From positions 62,001 to 126,000 of the forward strand of contig JABLXU010000006.1 in NCBI GenBank assembly GCA_013177805.1: DNA of 64,000 nt, read 5' to 3'. Both the position numbers and the translations under genes were made by a program. Below are positions 45,636 through 54,148 of the stretch, piece after piece. This stretch comes from Candidatus Omnitrophota bacterium. GTDB taxonomy: Bacteria; Hinthialibacterota; Hinthialibacteria; Hinthialibacterales; Hinthialibacteraceae. The notes beneath the pieces are model-generated. The model did no database searches. It was not told where the DNA came from and worked only from the letters and a program-made list of their open reading frames with translations. Each line of letters begins with the position of its first letter. Position 1 is the first letter of the stretch.

Positions 45636-46865
45636 TCAGCTGACCATGTTGCTGATGTTAAGGATCGGCAATAGGAAGGCGAACAAAATACCTCCCACGC
45701 CGATGGCCATCAACACGATTACCAGCGGCTCGAACATGGTGATGAAGCGCTTGATCGCGTGCGCCACTTCTTGATCGTAGGTTTCCGCCACTTGGAACAG
45801 CATATCGTCCAGGCTGCCCGATTCTTCGCCCACCGCGATCAGGTTGGTGACCATGGGAGGAAAAAATCCGGTTTCCCGCAAGGGTTTGGCCAGCCCTTCT
45901 CCTTTCTTGACTTTCTCGCTGACTCCCCGGAGGGCGCTGGCGAGCAAGGCGCTGGAGGTGGTATCGACCATCAAGTTCAGCGCCTGCAACACGGGGATGC
46001 CGCTTTTCACCAGGAGGCCCATGGTCCGGGCGAAGCGCGAGATCTGCGCCTTGATAAAGATCGTGCCCATCAGCGGGGTTTTTTCGACGAGCAGGTCGAG
46101 TTTTTCCTTTCCCACGGGATGCGATTTGAGTCTCCGGAAGCCATAGCCCGCCGCCACCAGCAGGAGCACCAGCAGCCAGAGATACCGGACGAACAGATTG
46201 CTGGTGTCGATCAGGGTGCGGGTCAGCCATGGCAATTTGTCGCCGAAATCGGCAAACACCATGCTCAATTTGGGAATCACCATCGTCATGAGGAGGGCAA
46301 CTGAACCGATGCCCACCACCACCACCAGGCAGGGATAGGCGAGCGCCGTCAAGATATTCGATTTCAACGCGTTTTCGGCTTCGATGAATCCTGCCAGTTG
46401 TTTGAGGACCACATCCAGGACGCCGCCCGATTCGCCCACGCGGATCATGCTGCAATACAACTTGCTGAAGTGTTTCGGGTAGGCCGACAACGCGTCCGAC
46501 AAGCTGGCGCCCCCGTGGATTTCGTCCCGTACTTCCCGGATGATGCGGCCCAAGGTGTCGCTCTCCGTTTGCTCCTCTAAAATCGCCAGGGCCTGGGACA
46601 GGACGATGCCCGCCTTCAGCAGGGCGGCCAGCTGCCCAGTGAAGACCTGGATGTCCCGCTGGGTCACCCGGGAACGGCGGCCGGTGGACACGGCGGCGCC
46701 GGTTTGAGCCTTGGCGGCTGCTTTGGCCTGCCCTTCGTTCACCTGCACCGGGCGCATGCCCCGTTCCTTGATCAGGGAGACCGCGTCCGGGCGGGATCCG
46801 GCCGTCAAGGTTCCTTCAATGATTTGTCCGTCCGCCGACAAGGCGCGATAGGTGAAAACCGGCAT
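45636..46865 (-). CDS. gspF: Type II secretion inner-membrane platform protein GspF
   Basis: 409 residues, standard length. Opens MPVFTYRALSADGQIIEGTL, then two T2SSF domains, each with the LLKAGIVLSQALAIL/LVKSGIPVLQALNLM pattern and acidic GESGGVLD/GEESGSLDD loops. Three membrane spans: CLVVVVGIGSVALLMTMVIP, YLWLLVLLLVAAGYGFRRL and the C-terminal IVLMAIGVGGILFAFLLPIL. GspF links the ATPase to pseudopilus assembly. It lies 84 bp after gspE and is followed by gspH. Confidence 0.95.
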   Translation of the reverse strand: MPVFTYRALSADGQIIEGTLTAGSRPDAVSLIKERGMRPVQVNEGQAKAAAKAQTGAAVSTGRRSRVTQRDIQVFTGQLAALLKAGIVLSQALAILEEQTESDTLGRIIREVRDEIHGGASLSDALSAYPKHFSKLYCSMIRVGESGGVLDVVLKQLAGFIEAENALKSNILTALAYPCLVVVVGIGSVALLMTMVIPKLSMVFADFGDKLPWLTRTLIDTSNLFVRYLWLLVLLLVAAGYGFRRLKSHPVGKEKLDLLVEKTPLMGTIFIKAQISRFARTMGLLVKSGIPVLQALNLMVDTTSSALLASALRGVSEKVKKGEGLAKPLRETGFFPPMVTNLIAVGEESGSLDDMLFQVAETYDQEVAHAIKRFITMFEPLVIVLMAIGVGGILFAFLLPILNISNMVS

Positions 46866-46949
46866 GCCCTTGGTATTCCTTTACGATTGATCCTTACGAT
46901 TCCGCCGGACCGCCCGGGTCCGGATTCTTCAGGGAGGGATGATCTCGGA

Positions 46950-48632
46950 TCACGACCCCTCGCCCATTTCGTCTTCTTGCGATACCCGCACCACTTCTTC
47001 CACGGTGGTGGTGCCGTCCAATACTTTTTTCCAACCGTACTCCCGCAGGGTGGTGATGTTGGCGATCTGCTGGATCTGGTTGGCCGAAGGACGGGTCAAG
47101 ATGAGATCGCGCACCGCGTCGTTGATCACCAGCAGTTCGAAGATACCTTCCCGGCCCTTATAACCCTGGTGGTGGCAATGCTCGCAGCCGGTCCCTTTGT
47201 ACACCGTCACGCCGGGCGGAATCGTATAGCCGGACAGGCGCATCATTTCTGGATCCGGGATATAGGGTTCCTTGCATTTCACGCAATTTTTCCGGACCAG
47301 GCGTTGCGCCAGGACACAGGCCAGAGAAGACGAGATCAAGTAGGGATCCACGCCCATGTCCATCAGCCGGGTGACTGCTCCCGAGGCGTTGTTGGTGTGC
47401 AAGGTGCTGAAGACCAGGTGGCCGGTCAGGGCGGAACGGATGGCGATTTCGGCGGTCTCGAAGTCACGGATTTCTCCCACCATGATGATGTCCGGGTCTT
47501 GGCGGACGATCGAGCGCAGGCCGTTGGCGAAGGTCAGCCCGCGTTTGGGATTCACCTGCATCTGGTTGATGCCTTCGATGTTGTATTCGACCGGATCTTC
47601 GATGGTAATGATCTTGACGGCGGGGTTCTGGATGCGGTTCAAGGCCGCGTAGAGGGTGGTAGTTTTCCCTGAACCGGTCGGTCCGGTCACCAGGATGATG
47701 CCGTAGCTGCGGTGGAGCATCCGCACAAATTGTTCTTCGGTATCTTTGTAAAAACCTAAATCCTCGATTTCCAGTAAGACATTGGTTTTATCCAGGATCC
47801 GCATCACCACGCTTTCGCCGTGGACGGTAGGAATGGTGGAGACCCGGAAGTCGAGTTCCCGGTCCGCCATGCGCAGGCGGATATGGCCGTCCTGGGGTGT
47901 GTAGCGTTCGGCGATGTCCATCTCGGCCATGATTTTGATACGTGAAACGATCGCCGGTTGCAGGTGCTTGGGCGGAGGGGGCATTTCCCGCAGCATGCCG
48001 TCGATGCGGTAGCGGACCTTCAATTCGTTGGTGAACGGTTCGATGTGGATATCGCTGGCGTTTTCCTGGACCGCCTGGAAAATGATGAGGTTCACCAGGT
48101 TGACCACCGTCGGTTCGCGCGCCAGCTCCTGCAAATCCTCAATGTTGTCCGATGCCTTGATTTCGTTGTCGTCACTGGTGCTGAGGTTGGCGATTAATTT
48201 CTCGATGCTCGCGCCGAAATACCGCTCGATGTTTTCGAGCAGCTCCTTGCGCCGGGCCATAACCACTTCGATTTCGCAGCCGGTGAGCATCCGCAGGTCG
48301 TCGAACACTTGCAGATCGGTGGGATCGACCGCGGCCACCGTCAGGGACCCGTTTTGTTGATGCAAGGGTAAAATACAATGCCGTAAGGCGAATTCCGCCG
48401 GCACCAAATTGATGACACTGGGCTGGATTTTAGGGGGGATTTCCATCCAGGGCACGCCGATGGCCTGGCTCAGGGCATCCAGCAGCCGGTCTTCCTCCAC
48501 CAGGTGATGCCGCAGCAAGATATCCTCCAGGGCGTCACCGCTTTCCTGCTGCTCTTGCCGCGCGTGTTGGATTTGTTCATCACTGATCAAACCGGATCGT
48601 TTGATAATATTTATTAAATCAACATCGTTCAT
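46950..48632 (-). CDS. gspE: Type II secretion ATPase GspE
   Basis: 560 residues. The N-terminal GspE/MshEN domain begins DVDLINIIKRSGLISDEQIQ. The nucleotide-binding core has the aspartate-box region (DIHIEPFTNELKVRYRIDG), Walker A GPTGSGKT (317-324), VEDPVEY-like IEDPVEYNIEGINQMQVN, and Walker B DIIMVGEIRD (381-390). A zinc site is formed by C450, C453, C483 and C486. The hexamer drives pseudopilus cycling. It is the first gene of the leftward operon; its promoter must lie in the A+T-rich stretch just upstream (48633-48720). Confidence 0.96.
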   Translation of the reverse strand: MNDVDLINIIKRSGLISDEQIQHARQEQQESGDALEDILLRHHLVEEDRLLDALSQAIGVPWMEIPPKIQPSVINLVPAEFALRHCILPLHQQNGSLTVAAVDPTDLQVFDDLRMLTGCEIEVVMARRKELLENIERYFGASIEKLIANLSTSDDNEIKASDNIEDLQELAREPTVVNLVNLIIFQAVQENASDIHIEPFTNELKVRYRIDGMLREMPPPPKHLQPAIVSRIKIMAEMDIAERYTPQDGHIRLRMADRELDFRVSTIPTVHGESVVMRILDKTNVLLEIEDLGFYKDTEEQFVRMLHRSYGIILVTGPTGSGKTTTLYAALNRIQNPAVKIITIEDPVEYNIEGINQMQVNPKRGLTFANGLRSIVRQDPDIIMVGEIRDFETAEIAIRSALTGHLVFSTLHTNNASGAVTRLMDMGVDPYLISSSLACVLAQRLVRKNCVKCKEPYIPDPEMMRLSGYTIPPGVTVYKGTGCEHCHHQGYKGREGIFELLVINDAVRDLILTRPSANQIQQIANITTLREYGWKKVLDGTTTVEEVVRVSQEDEMGEGS

Positions 48633-49190
48633 GATATTCTATCACTAATGTGGTTTTCTATATAATTTGTAGATATCGTTTCATTTTAATCCTTTCTTCC
48701 GTTGCCACCTAGGTTTTGATCCTCCTCCTTCCATCATCAAGGGTATCCCACAATCCCGGACCGAAGCCCTGGGTTACCATGAATACTCAGATGAAACGCA
48801 TGAAACCGCCATACCGGTTTGTCATTCGCGCGTGGGAACCTCTCGACAAAATCGCGGAACCGAACCAATTCGGCTTTCGGGCACATTCAGAGATCTCCCC
48901 CCTTCTTCCTCTTTCGGAGAGAAAAATGGGGATGCGCGCGTTTTTTATTGATCTATTACACAAACTAAGGTCGTTTTCGTGGTTGTTTCAGCTAATTTTT
49001 TTTCTTTTTGTGTGATAATGAGACCGACTTTCAGTTTAATTTTGTTACAGGAAAGTTCTCTAAAGGGTCTCTCCTGGTTAGTCGTGACGTTCCCAAAGTT
49101 TGTTCGGCCAGAGCCGCCGAAAGTTGACTCGTCTTGTCCAATGGGTAAACTATGAACAATCCATTGAATTCTGTCCTGAGGTTCGACTCG
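48633..49190. other. Divergent intergenic region between gspE and the FmdB-type gene
   Basis: 558 bp without a gene. The left part is A+T-rich and presumably carries the leftward gsp promoter; the minus strand around 48695 reads ACAAATTATATAG, a possible -10, without a convincing -35. The right part is expected to hold the promoter of the downstream rightward genes. A run TTTTTTTTCTTTTTG at 48997-49011 is present without a preceding strong hairpin. Confidence 0.4.
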
Positions 49191-49421
49191 ATGCCCTTAT
49201 TTGAATATTCGTGTGCTCAATGTGGTTTTTTATTTGAAGAACTCGTTTTCACATCCGGCCTGACAATCGCCTGTCCTCAATGCGGAAGCCCTCAGGTCGA
49301 GAAGCAATTGTCTACCTTCGGCGTAGCCCATGCCGCCTCGCTGCCTTGCGGGGAGGGGGCGTGCCCGATGCCGGAGAGTCCGGCTTGCGGCGAAGGCGCC
49401 TGTCCCGGTTGCGCGAATTGA
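49191..49421 (+). CDS. FmdB-type zinc-ribbon protein with Cys-rich tail
   Basis: 76 residues from ATG 49191 with GAGGTT upstream; a longer frame from 49152 adds unconserved residues. MPLFEYSCAQCGFLFEELVF and ACPQCGSPQVEKQLSTFG form the two CxxC knuckles of the FmdB regulatory-type zinc ribbon. The C-terminal tail repeats a CGEGACP motif (PCGEGACPMPESPACGEGAC) and ends PGCAN, giving extra cysteines. Function of the family is unclear. It is the first rightward gene after the divergent region. Confidence 0.85.
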   Translation: MPLFEYSCAQCGFLFEELVFTSGLTIACPQCGSPQVEKQLSTFGVAHAASLPCGEGACPMPESPACGEGACPGCAN

Positions 49422-49573
49422 CTGAATTCGGCTTTCCTTCTTTAATAAACGGGCCCAATCCCGTTTTGGTTCTGAATTTGGGTATCTTTTTTCGACATTA
49501 TACTGTGTTTTCCCTTTTCCCCGGTGGTATTGGGCAGGGTCTAAAGGACAACAAAGGTTGAAAAGGTGCATAC

Positions 49574-50281
49574 ATGACTCCCTCCAAAATGGACCACAAA
49601 GATCTGCAACGGCGTCTGAAGGAAGACGAGTTGTCCCTTTTCCTGGAAGAATCCCGGGAAAAATTAGAATACCTCTGGACCACTTATGGCCGGAAGATCG
49701 GATTAGCTGCCGCCTTCGTGGCGGTAGCCGTGGCCGCGATGTATTTTTGGCGCGTCCGCTCGGCGGCGGATTATGAAAGCGCGCAACTTCTGTACGGTAA
49801 CGCCACCGCCTGGATTGAACAGAATCAATATGACTTGGCTCTTCAGGAACTCGACAAACTGTTGAAGGAGCACCCCCGCTCCCCCGTGGCGGCGTTGGGG
49901 TATGTGCTGCGGGGCGATCTCCGGGCCCGGATGGGGGATTACACCAACGCTATGAATGATTATATCGCGGCTTTGCCCAAACTGCCCAAAGGGGAGGCCA
50001 TTCAGTCCCGCATAACCATTGCCTTGATCCAGACTTACCGTAGTTTGGGGAGAACCGATGACGCGTTGCGGGAACTGGAATCTTTGGAAAAAACCGTCAA
50101 ATCCCCCTCCATGAAAAACCAGATCGCCTATCTCAAGGGGGGGGTGTACGAAGATAAAAACGATCCCGCCAAAGCCTTGGAATGTTATAAAAGCGTACCC
50201 ATGGAATCGGAATGGTATTCCCTGGCCTTGGAACGGGTCCGGTGGCTGGAAGCGGAAGCGGTGGGGGCGATTAATTCTTGA
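49574..50281 (+). CDS. Membrane-anchored TPR protein (YfgM-like)
   Basis: 235 residues. An N-terminal charged helix (HKDLQRRLKEDELSLFLEES) leads to a single membrane span (IGLAAAFVAVAVAAMYFW). A periplasmic tail of tetratricopeptide-like helices follows: YDLALQELDKLLKEHPRS, ALGYVLRGDLRARMGDYTNA, ALIQTYRSLGRTDDALREL and GGVYEDKNDPAKALECYKSV. The layout matches YfgM/TPR_21 proteins, ancillary periplasmic chaperones linked to the Sec translocon. AAGGTG precedes the ATG. Confidence 0.8.
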   Translation: MTPSKMDHKDLQRRLKEDELSLFLEESREKLEYLWTTYGRKIGLAAAFVAVAVAAMYFWRVRSAADYESAQLLYGNATAWIEQNQYDLALQELDKLLKEHPRSPVAALGYVLRGDLRARMGDYTNAMNDYIAALPKLPKGEAIQSRITIALIQTYRSLGRTDDALRELESLEKTVKSPSMKNQIAYLKGGVYEDKNDPAKALECYKSVPMESEWYSLALERVRWLEAEAVGAINS

Positions 50282-50398
50282 ACGGCCCCATTCTTTGCAT
50301 CACGGGTGAAGAGGGGAAGCCAGATTCGTCATGCCGTTTGACCATTCCTTGAACTCAGGGGATTTGTTTTCCTCCCGAACAACAGTGTTGGACGGTTC

Positions 50399-51502
50399 AT
50401 GCGGTTGGTCCATCTGAACGATCCCGATATCCCTTCCCTCAAACGCCGGGCCTTTCCGGACGCGCTCATTCCAGACAAGCAGGAAATCCGGTCTCGTCTC
50501 CGTGCCCGCCGCCAGGGTTTGGATCCCCGCGCCGCTCGGCACAAAAGCCACCGTGTCACGCAAAACCTGGTCTCCTTGCCTGGCTTTCAAAACGCCCGCT
50601 GTATCGCGATGTATTCCTCCCTGGCGGAAGAAGCCGGTACCCGCGAAATGATGATTGCCGCCCTCCGGCAGCAGAAAAAAATTGCGGTTCCCAAGGTGTA
50701 CGGCCGGGATATGCAACTGCTGCGGGTTTGCGACGTGGAACGCGACCTGGCCTTGCAGGGCGCGTTCGGGATCATGGAGCCGGATCCCGACCTTTGCGAC
50801 CCGGTTCCTCTTGATGAGGTGGATTGGTTCGTGGTTCCCGGGGTGGCGTTTGACCGGTTCGGTTCCCGGGTGGGTTTCGGGGCCGGGTATTATGACCGGC
50901 TGCTTCCCCGCAAACGGCCGGACGCGGGGGTGGTGGGCGTGGCGTTCGATTTTCAGGTGGTGCATGCCTTGCCTGCCCATGAGGGGGATCATCCCATGGA
51001 CGCGGTGATCACCGACGAGGCGGTGTACGAGCCCGGCGTTACCGTGTTCCGGACGCGGGATGAATTGGAAACCCAGGCCTGGGCCGCGCGGTTAATCGAA
51101 GCGGGGCTGGGCGAAGGAGGCGTGTTGGCGTTGCATGCCGGATTGGGTGTGGGAAAGACTGTCTTTGTCCAGGGGCTAGCCAAAGCATTGCATGTCCGGG
51201 GGGAGGCCGCCAGCCCCACCTTTGTATATTGCCGGGAGTACCGAGGCGATAGGGTGCTTTATCACGCCGATGCCTACCGCGTGGACGCGATCCAGGGCTC
51301 GGACGTTTCGTTCTGGAGCGAGATCCTCGAACAACCGGGTATCGTGGCGGTGGAGTGGGCTGAACGGCTCGGTCCGTTGCTTTCGAAATCCACGATCCAC
51401 CTGTTTGGTGATATTCTGGGAGACGGCACGCGCGAGTGGATTTTATGGACCGCCCGGCGTGATCAACGGCCGATGCACGATAGGTTACGCGAGCGATCAT
51501 GA
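50399..51502 (+). CDS. Fused 5-formyltetrahydrofolate cyclo-ligase and TsaE
   Basis: 367 residues in one uninterrupted frame. Residues about 25-212 are a 5-formyltetrahydrofolate cyclo-ligase: DKQEIRSRLRARR, the folate/ATP region VDWFVVPGVAFDRFGSRVGF, GAGYYDRLLPRKR, and VGVAFDFQVVHALPAHEGDH. Residues about 215-350 are TsaE, the ATPase of tRNA t6A37 synthesis: Walker A AGLGVGKT (247-254), ASPTFVYCREY, YHADAYRVDAI and VAVEWAERLGPLL. Each is normally a separate protein. The stop overlaps the tsaB start (ATGA), fitting a t6A operon. No good ribosome binding site precedes ATG 50399, so a slightly later start is possible. Confidence 0.88.
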   Translation: MRLVHLNDPDIPSLKRRAFPDALIPDKQEIRSRLRARRQGLDPRAARHKSHRVTQNLVSLPGFQNARCIAMYSSLAEEAGTREMMIAALRQQKKIAVPKVYGRDMQLLRVCDVERDLALQGAFGIMEPDPDLCDPVPLDEVDWFVVPGVAFDRFGSRVGFGAGYYDRLLPRKRPDAGVVGVAFDFQVVHALPAHEGDHPMDAVITDEAVYEPGVTVFRTRDELETQAWAARLIEAGLGEGGVLALHAGLGVGKTVFVQGLAKALHVRGEAASPTFVYCREYRGDRVLYHADAYRVDAIQGSDVSFWSEILEQPGIVAVEWAERLGPLLSKSTIHLFGDILGDGTREWILWTARRDQRPMHDRLRERS

Positions 51503-52212
51503 CCTTGATTCTGGCCCTGGACACTTCCACGCCCACCGGGTCGATCGCCCTTCGGAATGAGGAGGGCATCGTGGGACTGTTGACCCTGAGTGTGGCCTTG
51601 ACTCACAGCCAAGGCCTTATGCCGGCAGTGGACGCGCTATTGCGGCAGGCCGGCCGGGCCGCGGATGATCTCACCGCTTTGGCATGTGTCACCGGCCCGG
51701 GATCCTACACCGGACTGCGGATTGGAATCGCCACCGCTCAAGGCTTGGCTTTTCCCCGGCAGTTGCCCTGCGTGGGGATTTCTTCGTTGACCGTGCTAGC
51801 CTGGGCCGCGCCGCATGCCGGGTATCCCGTTTGCCCCCTCTTGTCCGCGCGCAAGGGATGGCTGTATGCCCGCCTCTTTCAGTGGTATAAAGACACTCCG
51901 AAACCCTTGACGGGAGAAATGTGCGTGGAGCCGGACGGATTGATCCAGCACATTCAGGAAGCCACCCTGCTTTACGGCCCCGGCCTGGAGCCGTACCGGA
52001 AGGCGTTTCGCGACATGCTGGGACATCAATTCATCGAAGCGCCGGGTGTACTCGATCTTCCCCGGGCCGATTGGCTGGCCGAACTGGCCGCGCGGGAGCT
52101 GGCGGCCGGCCGCGGAACGCCTCCCGCGCAATTGCAACCCCACTATCTAGGCCCATCGCAAGCAGAACTCAACTGGAAGAAATTGCAAACCTCCGCCCCG
52201 CCATCATCATGA
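51499..52212 (+). CDS. tsaB: tRNA t6A biosynthesis protein TsaB
   Basis: 237 residues. Actin-like ASKHA fold: MTLILALDTSTPTGSIALRN, LTHSQGLMPAVDALLRQAG, and the family signature VTGPGSYTGLRIGIATAQGL. TsaB is the regulatory partner of TsaD in the t6A37 complex with TsaE. It is ATGA-coupled to the fused cyclo-ligase/TsaE upstream and to rimI downstream, a common arrangement for tsaE-tsaB-rimI. tsaD is not in this window. Confidence 0.94.
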   Translation: MTLILALDTSTPTGSIALRNEEGIVGLLTLSVALTHSQGLMPAVDALLRQAGRAADDLTALACVTGPGSYTGLRIGIATAQGLAFPRQLPCVGISSLTVLAWAAPHAGYPVCPLLSARKGWLYARLFQWYKDTPKPLTGEMCVEPDGLIQHIQEATLLYGPGLEPYRKAFRDMLGHQFIEAPGVLDLPRADWLAELAARELAAGRGTPPAQLQPHYLGPSQAELNWKKLQTSAPPSS

Positions 52213-52661
52213 CCATCCATCTCCGGCCCCTTGTCCGGGAAGACCTCAACGCCGTTTTGGCGATCGAACGGGTTTCGTTTTCCGATCCCTGGACGCGGGG
52301 GATGTTCTTGTCCGAGTTGGAACCCCGGGGGTATAACCAAGCCTTCGGGGCCGTGGACACAGCCACCGGCGAACTTGTGGGCTACTGTTTTATTTGGGTT
52401 CTGGTGGAAGATGAGATTCATATCGCCAATATCGCGGTACGCCCTTCACACAGAAAACTGGGGGTCGGGCGGCTCATGATCAACGAGGTCATCCGCCGGG
52501 GGAAGGAAGCGAAGGCCGGCGGCATTACGTTGGAAGTCCGTGAATCCAACACTGGAGCGCGGGAGTTCTACCGCAAGTTGGGTTTTGAGGAAGCCGGCCG
52601 CCGCGTGGGGTATTACCGGAAGCCGTTCGAAGACGCCTTAATTCTCCGTTTGTCATTATGA
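52209..52661 (+). CDS. rimI: Ribosomal-protein-alanine N-acetyltransferase RimI-like
   Basis: 150 residues from ATG 52209, overlapping the tsaB stop (ATGA); the upstream open frame inside tsaB is not coding. GNAT fold: IHLRPLVREDLNAVLAIERV, FSDPWTRGMFLSELEPRGYN, the acetyl-CoA loop RPSHRKLGVGRLMINEVI, and the FYRKLGFEEAGRRVGYYRKP tail. By family, it acetylates an N-terminal alanine of ribosomal protein S18; close relatives can have other peptide targets. Confidence 0.9.
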   Translation: MTIHLRPLVREDLNAVLAIERVSFSDPWTRGMFLSELEPRGYNQAFGAVDTATGELVGYCFIWVLVEDEIHIANIAVRPSHRKLGVGRLMINEVIRRGKEAKAGGITLEVRESNTGAREFYRKLGFEEAGRRVGYYRKPFEDALILRLSL

Positions 52662-52740
52662 CGATTGGCGTTATGAGGGGTGGGGAATCTTCCACGAGAC
52701 GATTTTCCAAATATCATCGGTTGGCTCCGAAGGAAGAATC

Positions 52741-53244
52741 ATGACCATCGGTGTTTTTTTCATCTTTCTGTTGCTGCCGGCGGGTGAATTCACGCTTCAC
52801 CCGGATACCGGACAGGCCGCAATCGACTGGAAACATGGCATCGTTTGCGATCCAGCGGGTGTCGTGCTTCCCGCGACGGCGGTATTGCGGGTGGCGACGG
52901 TAACCACTTGGGTGGAAATCGATCATGAGGAAATGGTCTTTTCCGTCCAGCCGGCAGCGGGCATGGTGGTTCCTGTCAGCCCCTATCAATACGCCGTGAT
53001 CCCCCTTGTGGGCCAGGACCGGCAAGCCCGCGTTTTCGAGGGTGTCCTGACTCACCACTTAGGCCAATGGCGTGTTCATATTTCTGGGTACAACCTTCCC
53101 GCCGCGACCCAATTGAAGTTGGATGAGAAATTACCCTACATCCTGATCAGTCATGGCGATGACGAGAAAATCCCTCCCTCCCTGTTCAACACAAAACATT
53201 GGGATTTGTTTCCCCGGCACGATGTAGAGCCCCTGCGGAATTAG
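52741..53244 (+). CDS. Hypothetical exported protein
   Basis: 167 residues with GGAAG before the ATG. A short hydrophobic N-terminus (MTIGVFFIFLLLPAGEFTL) looks like a signal or anchor. The rest is beta-rich (VLRVATVTTWVEIDHEEMVF, YAVIPLVGQDRQARVFEGVL, WRVHISGYNLPAATQLKLDE) with no recognised family or metal site. It follows rimI by 79 bp and may be the last gene of that transcript. Confidence 0.65.
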   Translation: MTIGVFFIFLLLPAGEFTLHPDTGQAAIDWKHGIVCDPAGVVLPATAVLRVATVTTWVEIDHEEMVFSVQPAAGMVVPVSPYQYAVIPLVGQDRQARVFEGVLTHHLGQWRVHISGYNLPAATQLKLDEKLPYILISHGDDEKIPPSLFNTKHWDLFPRHDVEPLRN

Positions 53245-53498
53245 TAGAGACAGGGATAACGTAAAGAGAGTTCCGGGTGGGGTTTGGATGCCGCACGGCT
53301 GGAGGCCGACGACTTGCGGAGGAAATGAAGAAATAATTCAGCAACTTATGGAGAAAAAACCTTTTCCGTAACGTCTCACTTCAAAACCGGGCTGGAATAC
53401 GGAATAATAGGGCGTCATCGGATCTTCTTGGCAACCGGTTATCCCTATCCTTGATTCCGGGGCTTGTTGTAAGCAAATCTATTGGGAAGGAAGCCAGA

Positions 53499-54119
53499 AT
53501 GAAAAAGCATGCAGGGTTCACATTGATTGAATTGTTGATTGTTGTCGCGATCATCGGGATTCTGGCCGCCATTGCCGTGCCCAATTTCCTCAACGCCCAG
53601 ATCCGGGCCAAGATCGCCAAGGTGGAATCGGATATCAAGTCGTTGGTAACCGCCTTGGAGTCGTACCGTATTGATAACAACAGTTTTCCCGGGGATCACG
53701 ATCTTGACAATTACATGGGCAATGAAAATGGACTCTTCAAGCTGACCTCGCCCGTATCGTACATCGCGTCTCTGCCCTCCGATCCGTTTGTGGACAAAAA
53801 GTTGAAGAATACCATTCCCGGCCTGGGCGATGCCAACGCCTACGCCCCCCAGGGCCGTCCGGATTACGAGATGGGCAGCGGCGCGGACAATCCCCCCCCG
53901 TATAAGCGGCAAGCCATCAGCCTCATGAGCTACGGTCCGGATTTCGACGACGACAACTCCAGCCATGATCCCTTCCCGTTCGGGACCGATCATGACCGGT
54001 ACGACATCACCAACGGCCTGCGTTCGAACGGCAACATCTTCCGGTTCAGTGGCGACTACATGTCCGGCTGCCTGATCATGGATTGGGGGGCTTTCCGGAT
54101 GGGCGGCGGCTGCCCGTAA
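53499..54119 (+). CDS. GspG-like pseudopilin outside the gsp operon
   Basis: 206 residues from ATG 53499 with GGAAGGAAG upstream; an in-frame extension to 53451 would bury the leader. The prepilin leader MKKHAGFTLIELLIVVAIIG cleaves before F with E5. The helix continues ILAAIAVPNFLNAQIRAKIA, then KVESDIKSLVTALESYRIDN, the pattern of type II pseudopilins of the GspG type. The mature domain is unusually rich in Asp/Gly/Pro (DDDNSSHDPFPFGTDHDRYD) and ends in CLIMDWGAFRMGGGCP. No gspG lies in the gsp operon 5 kb away, so this could be its major pseudopilin. Confidence 0.82.
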   Translation: MKKHAGFTLIELLIVVAIIGILAAIAVPNFLNAQIRAKIAKVESDIKSLVTALESYRIDNNSFPGDHDLDNYMGNENGLFKLTSPVSYIASLPSDPFVDKKLKNTIPGLGDANAYAPQGRPDYEMGSGADNPPPYKRQAISLMSYGPDFDDDNSSHDPFPFGTDHDRYDITNGLRSNGNIFRFSGDYMSGCLIMDWGAFRMGGGCP

Positions 54120-54148
54120 GACCTTCCATCAGACGGTAACGGATCCAA

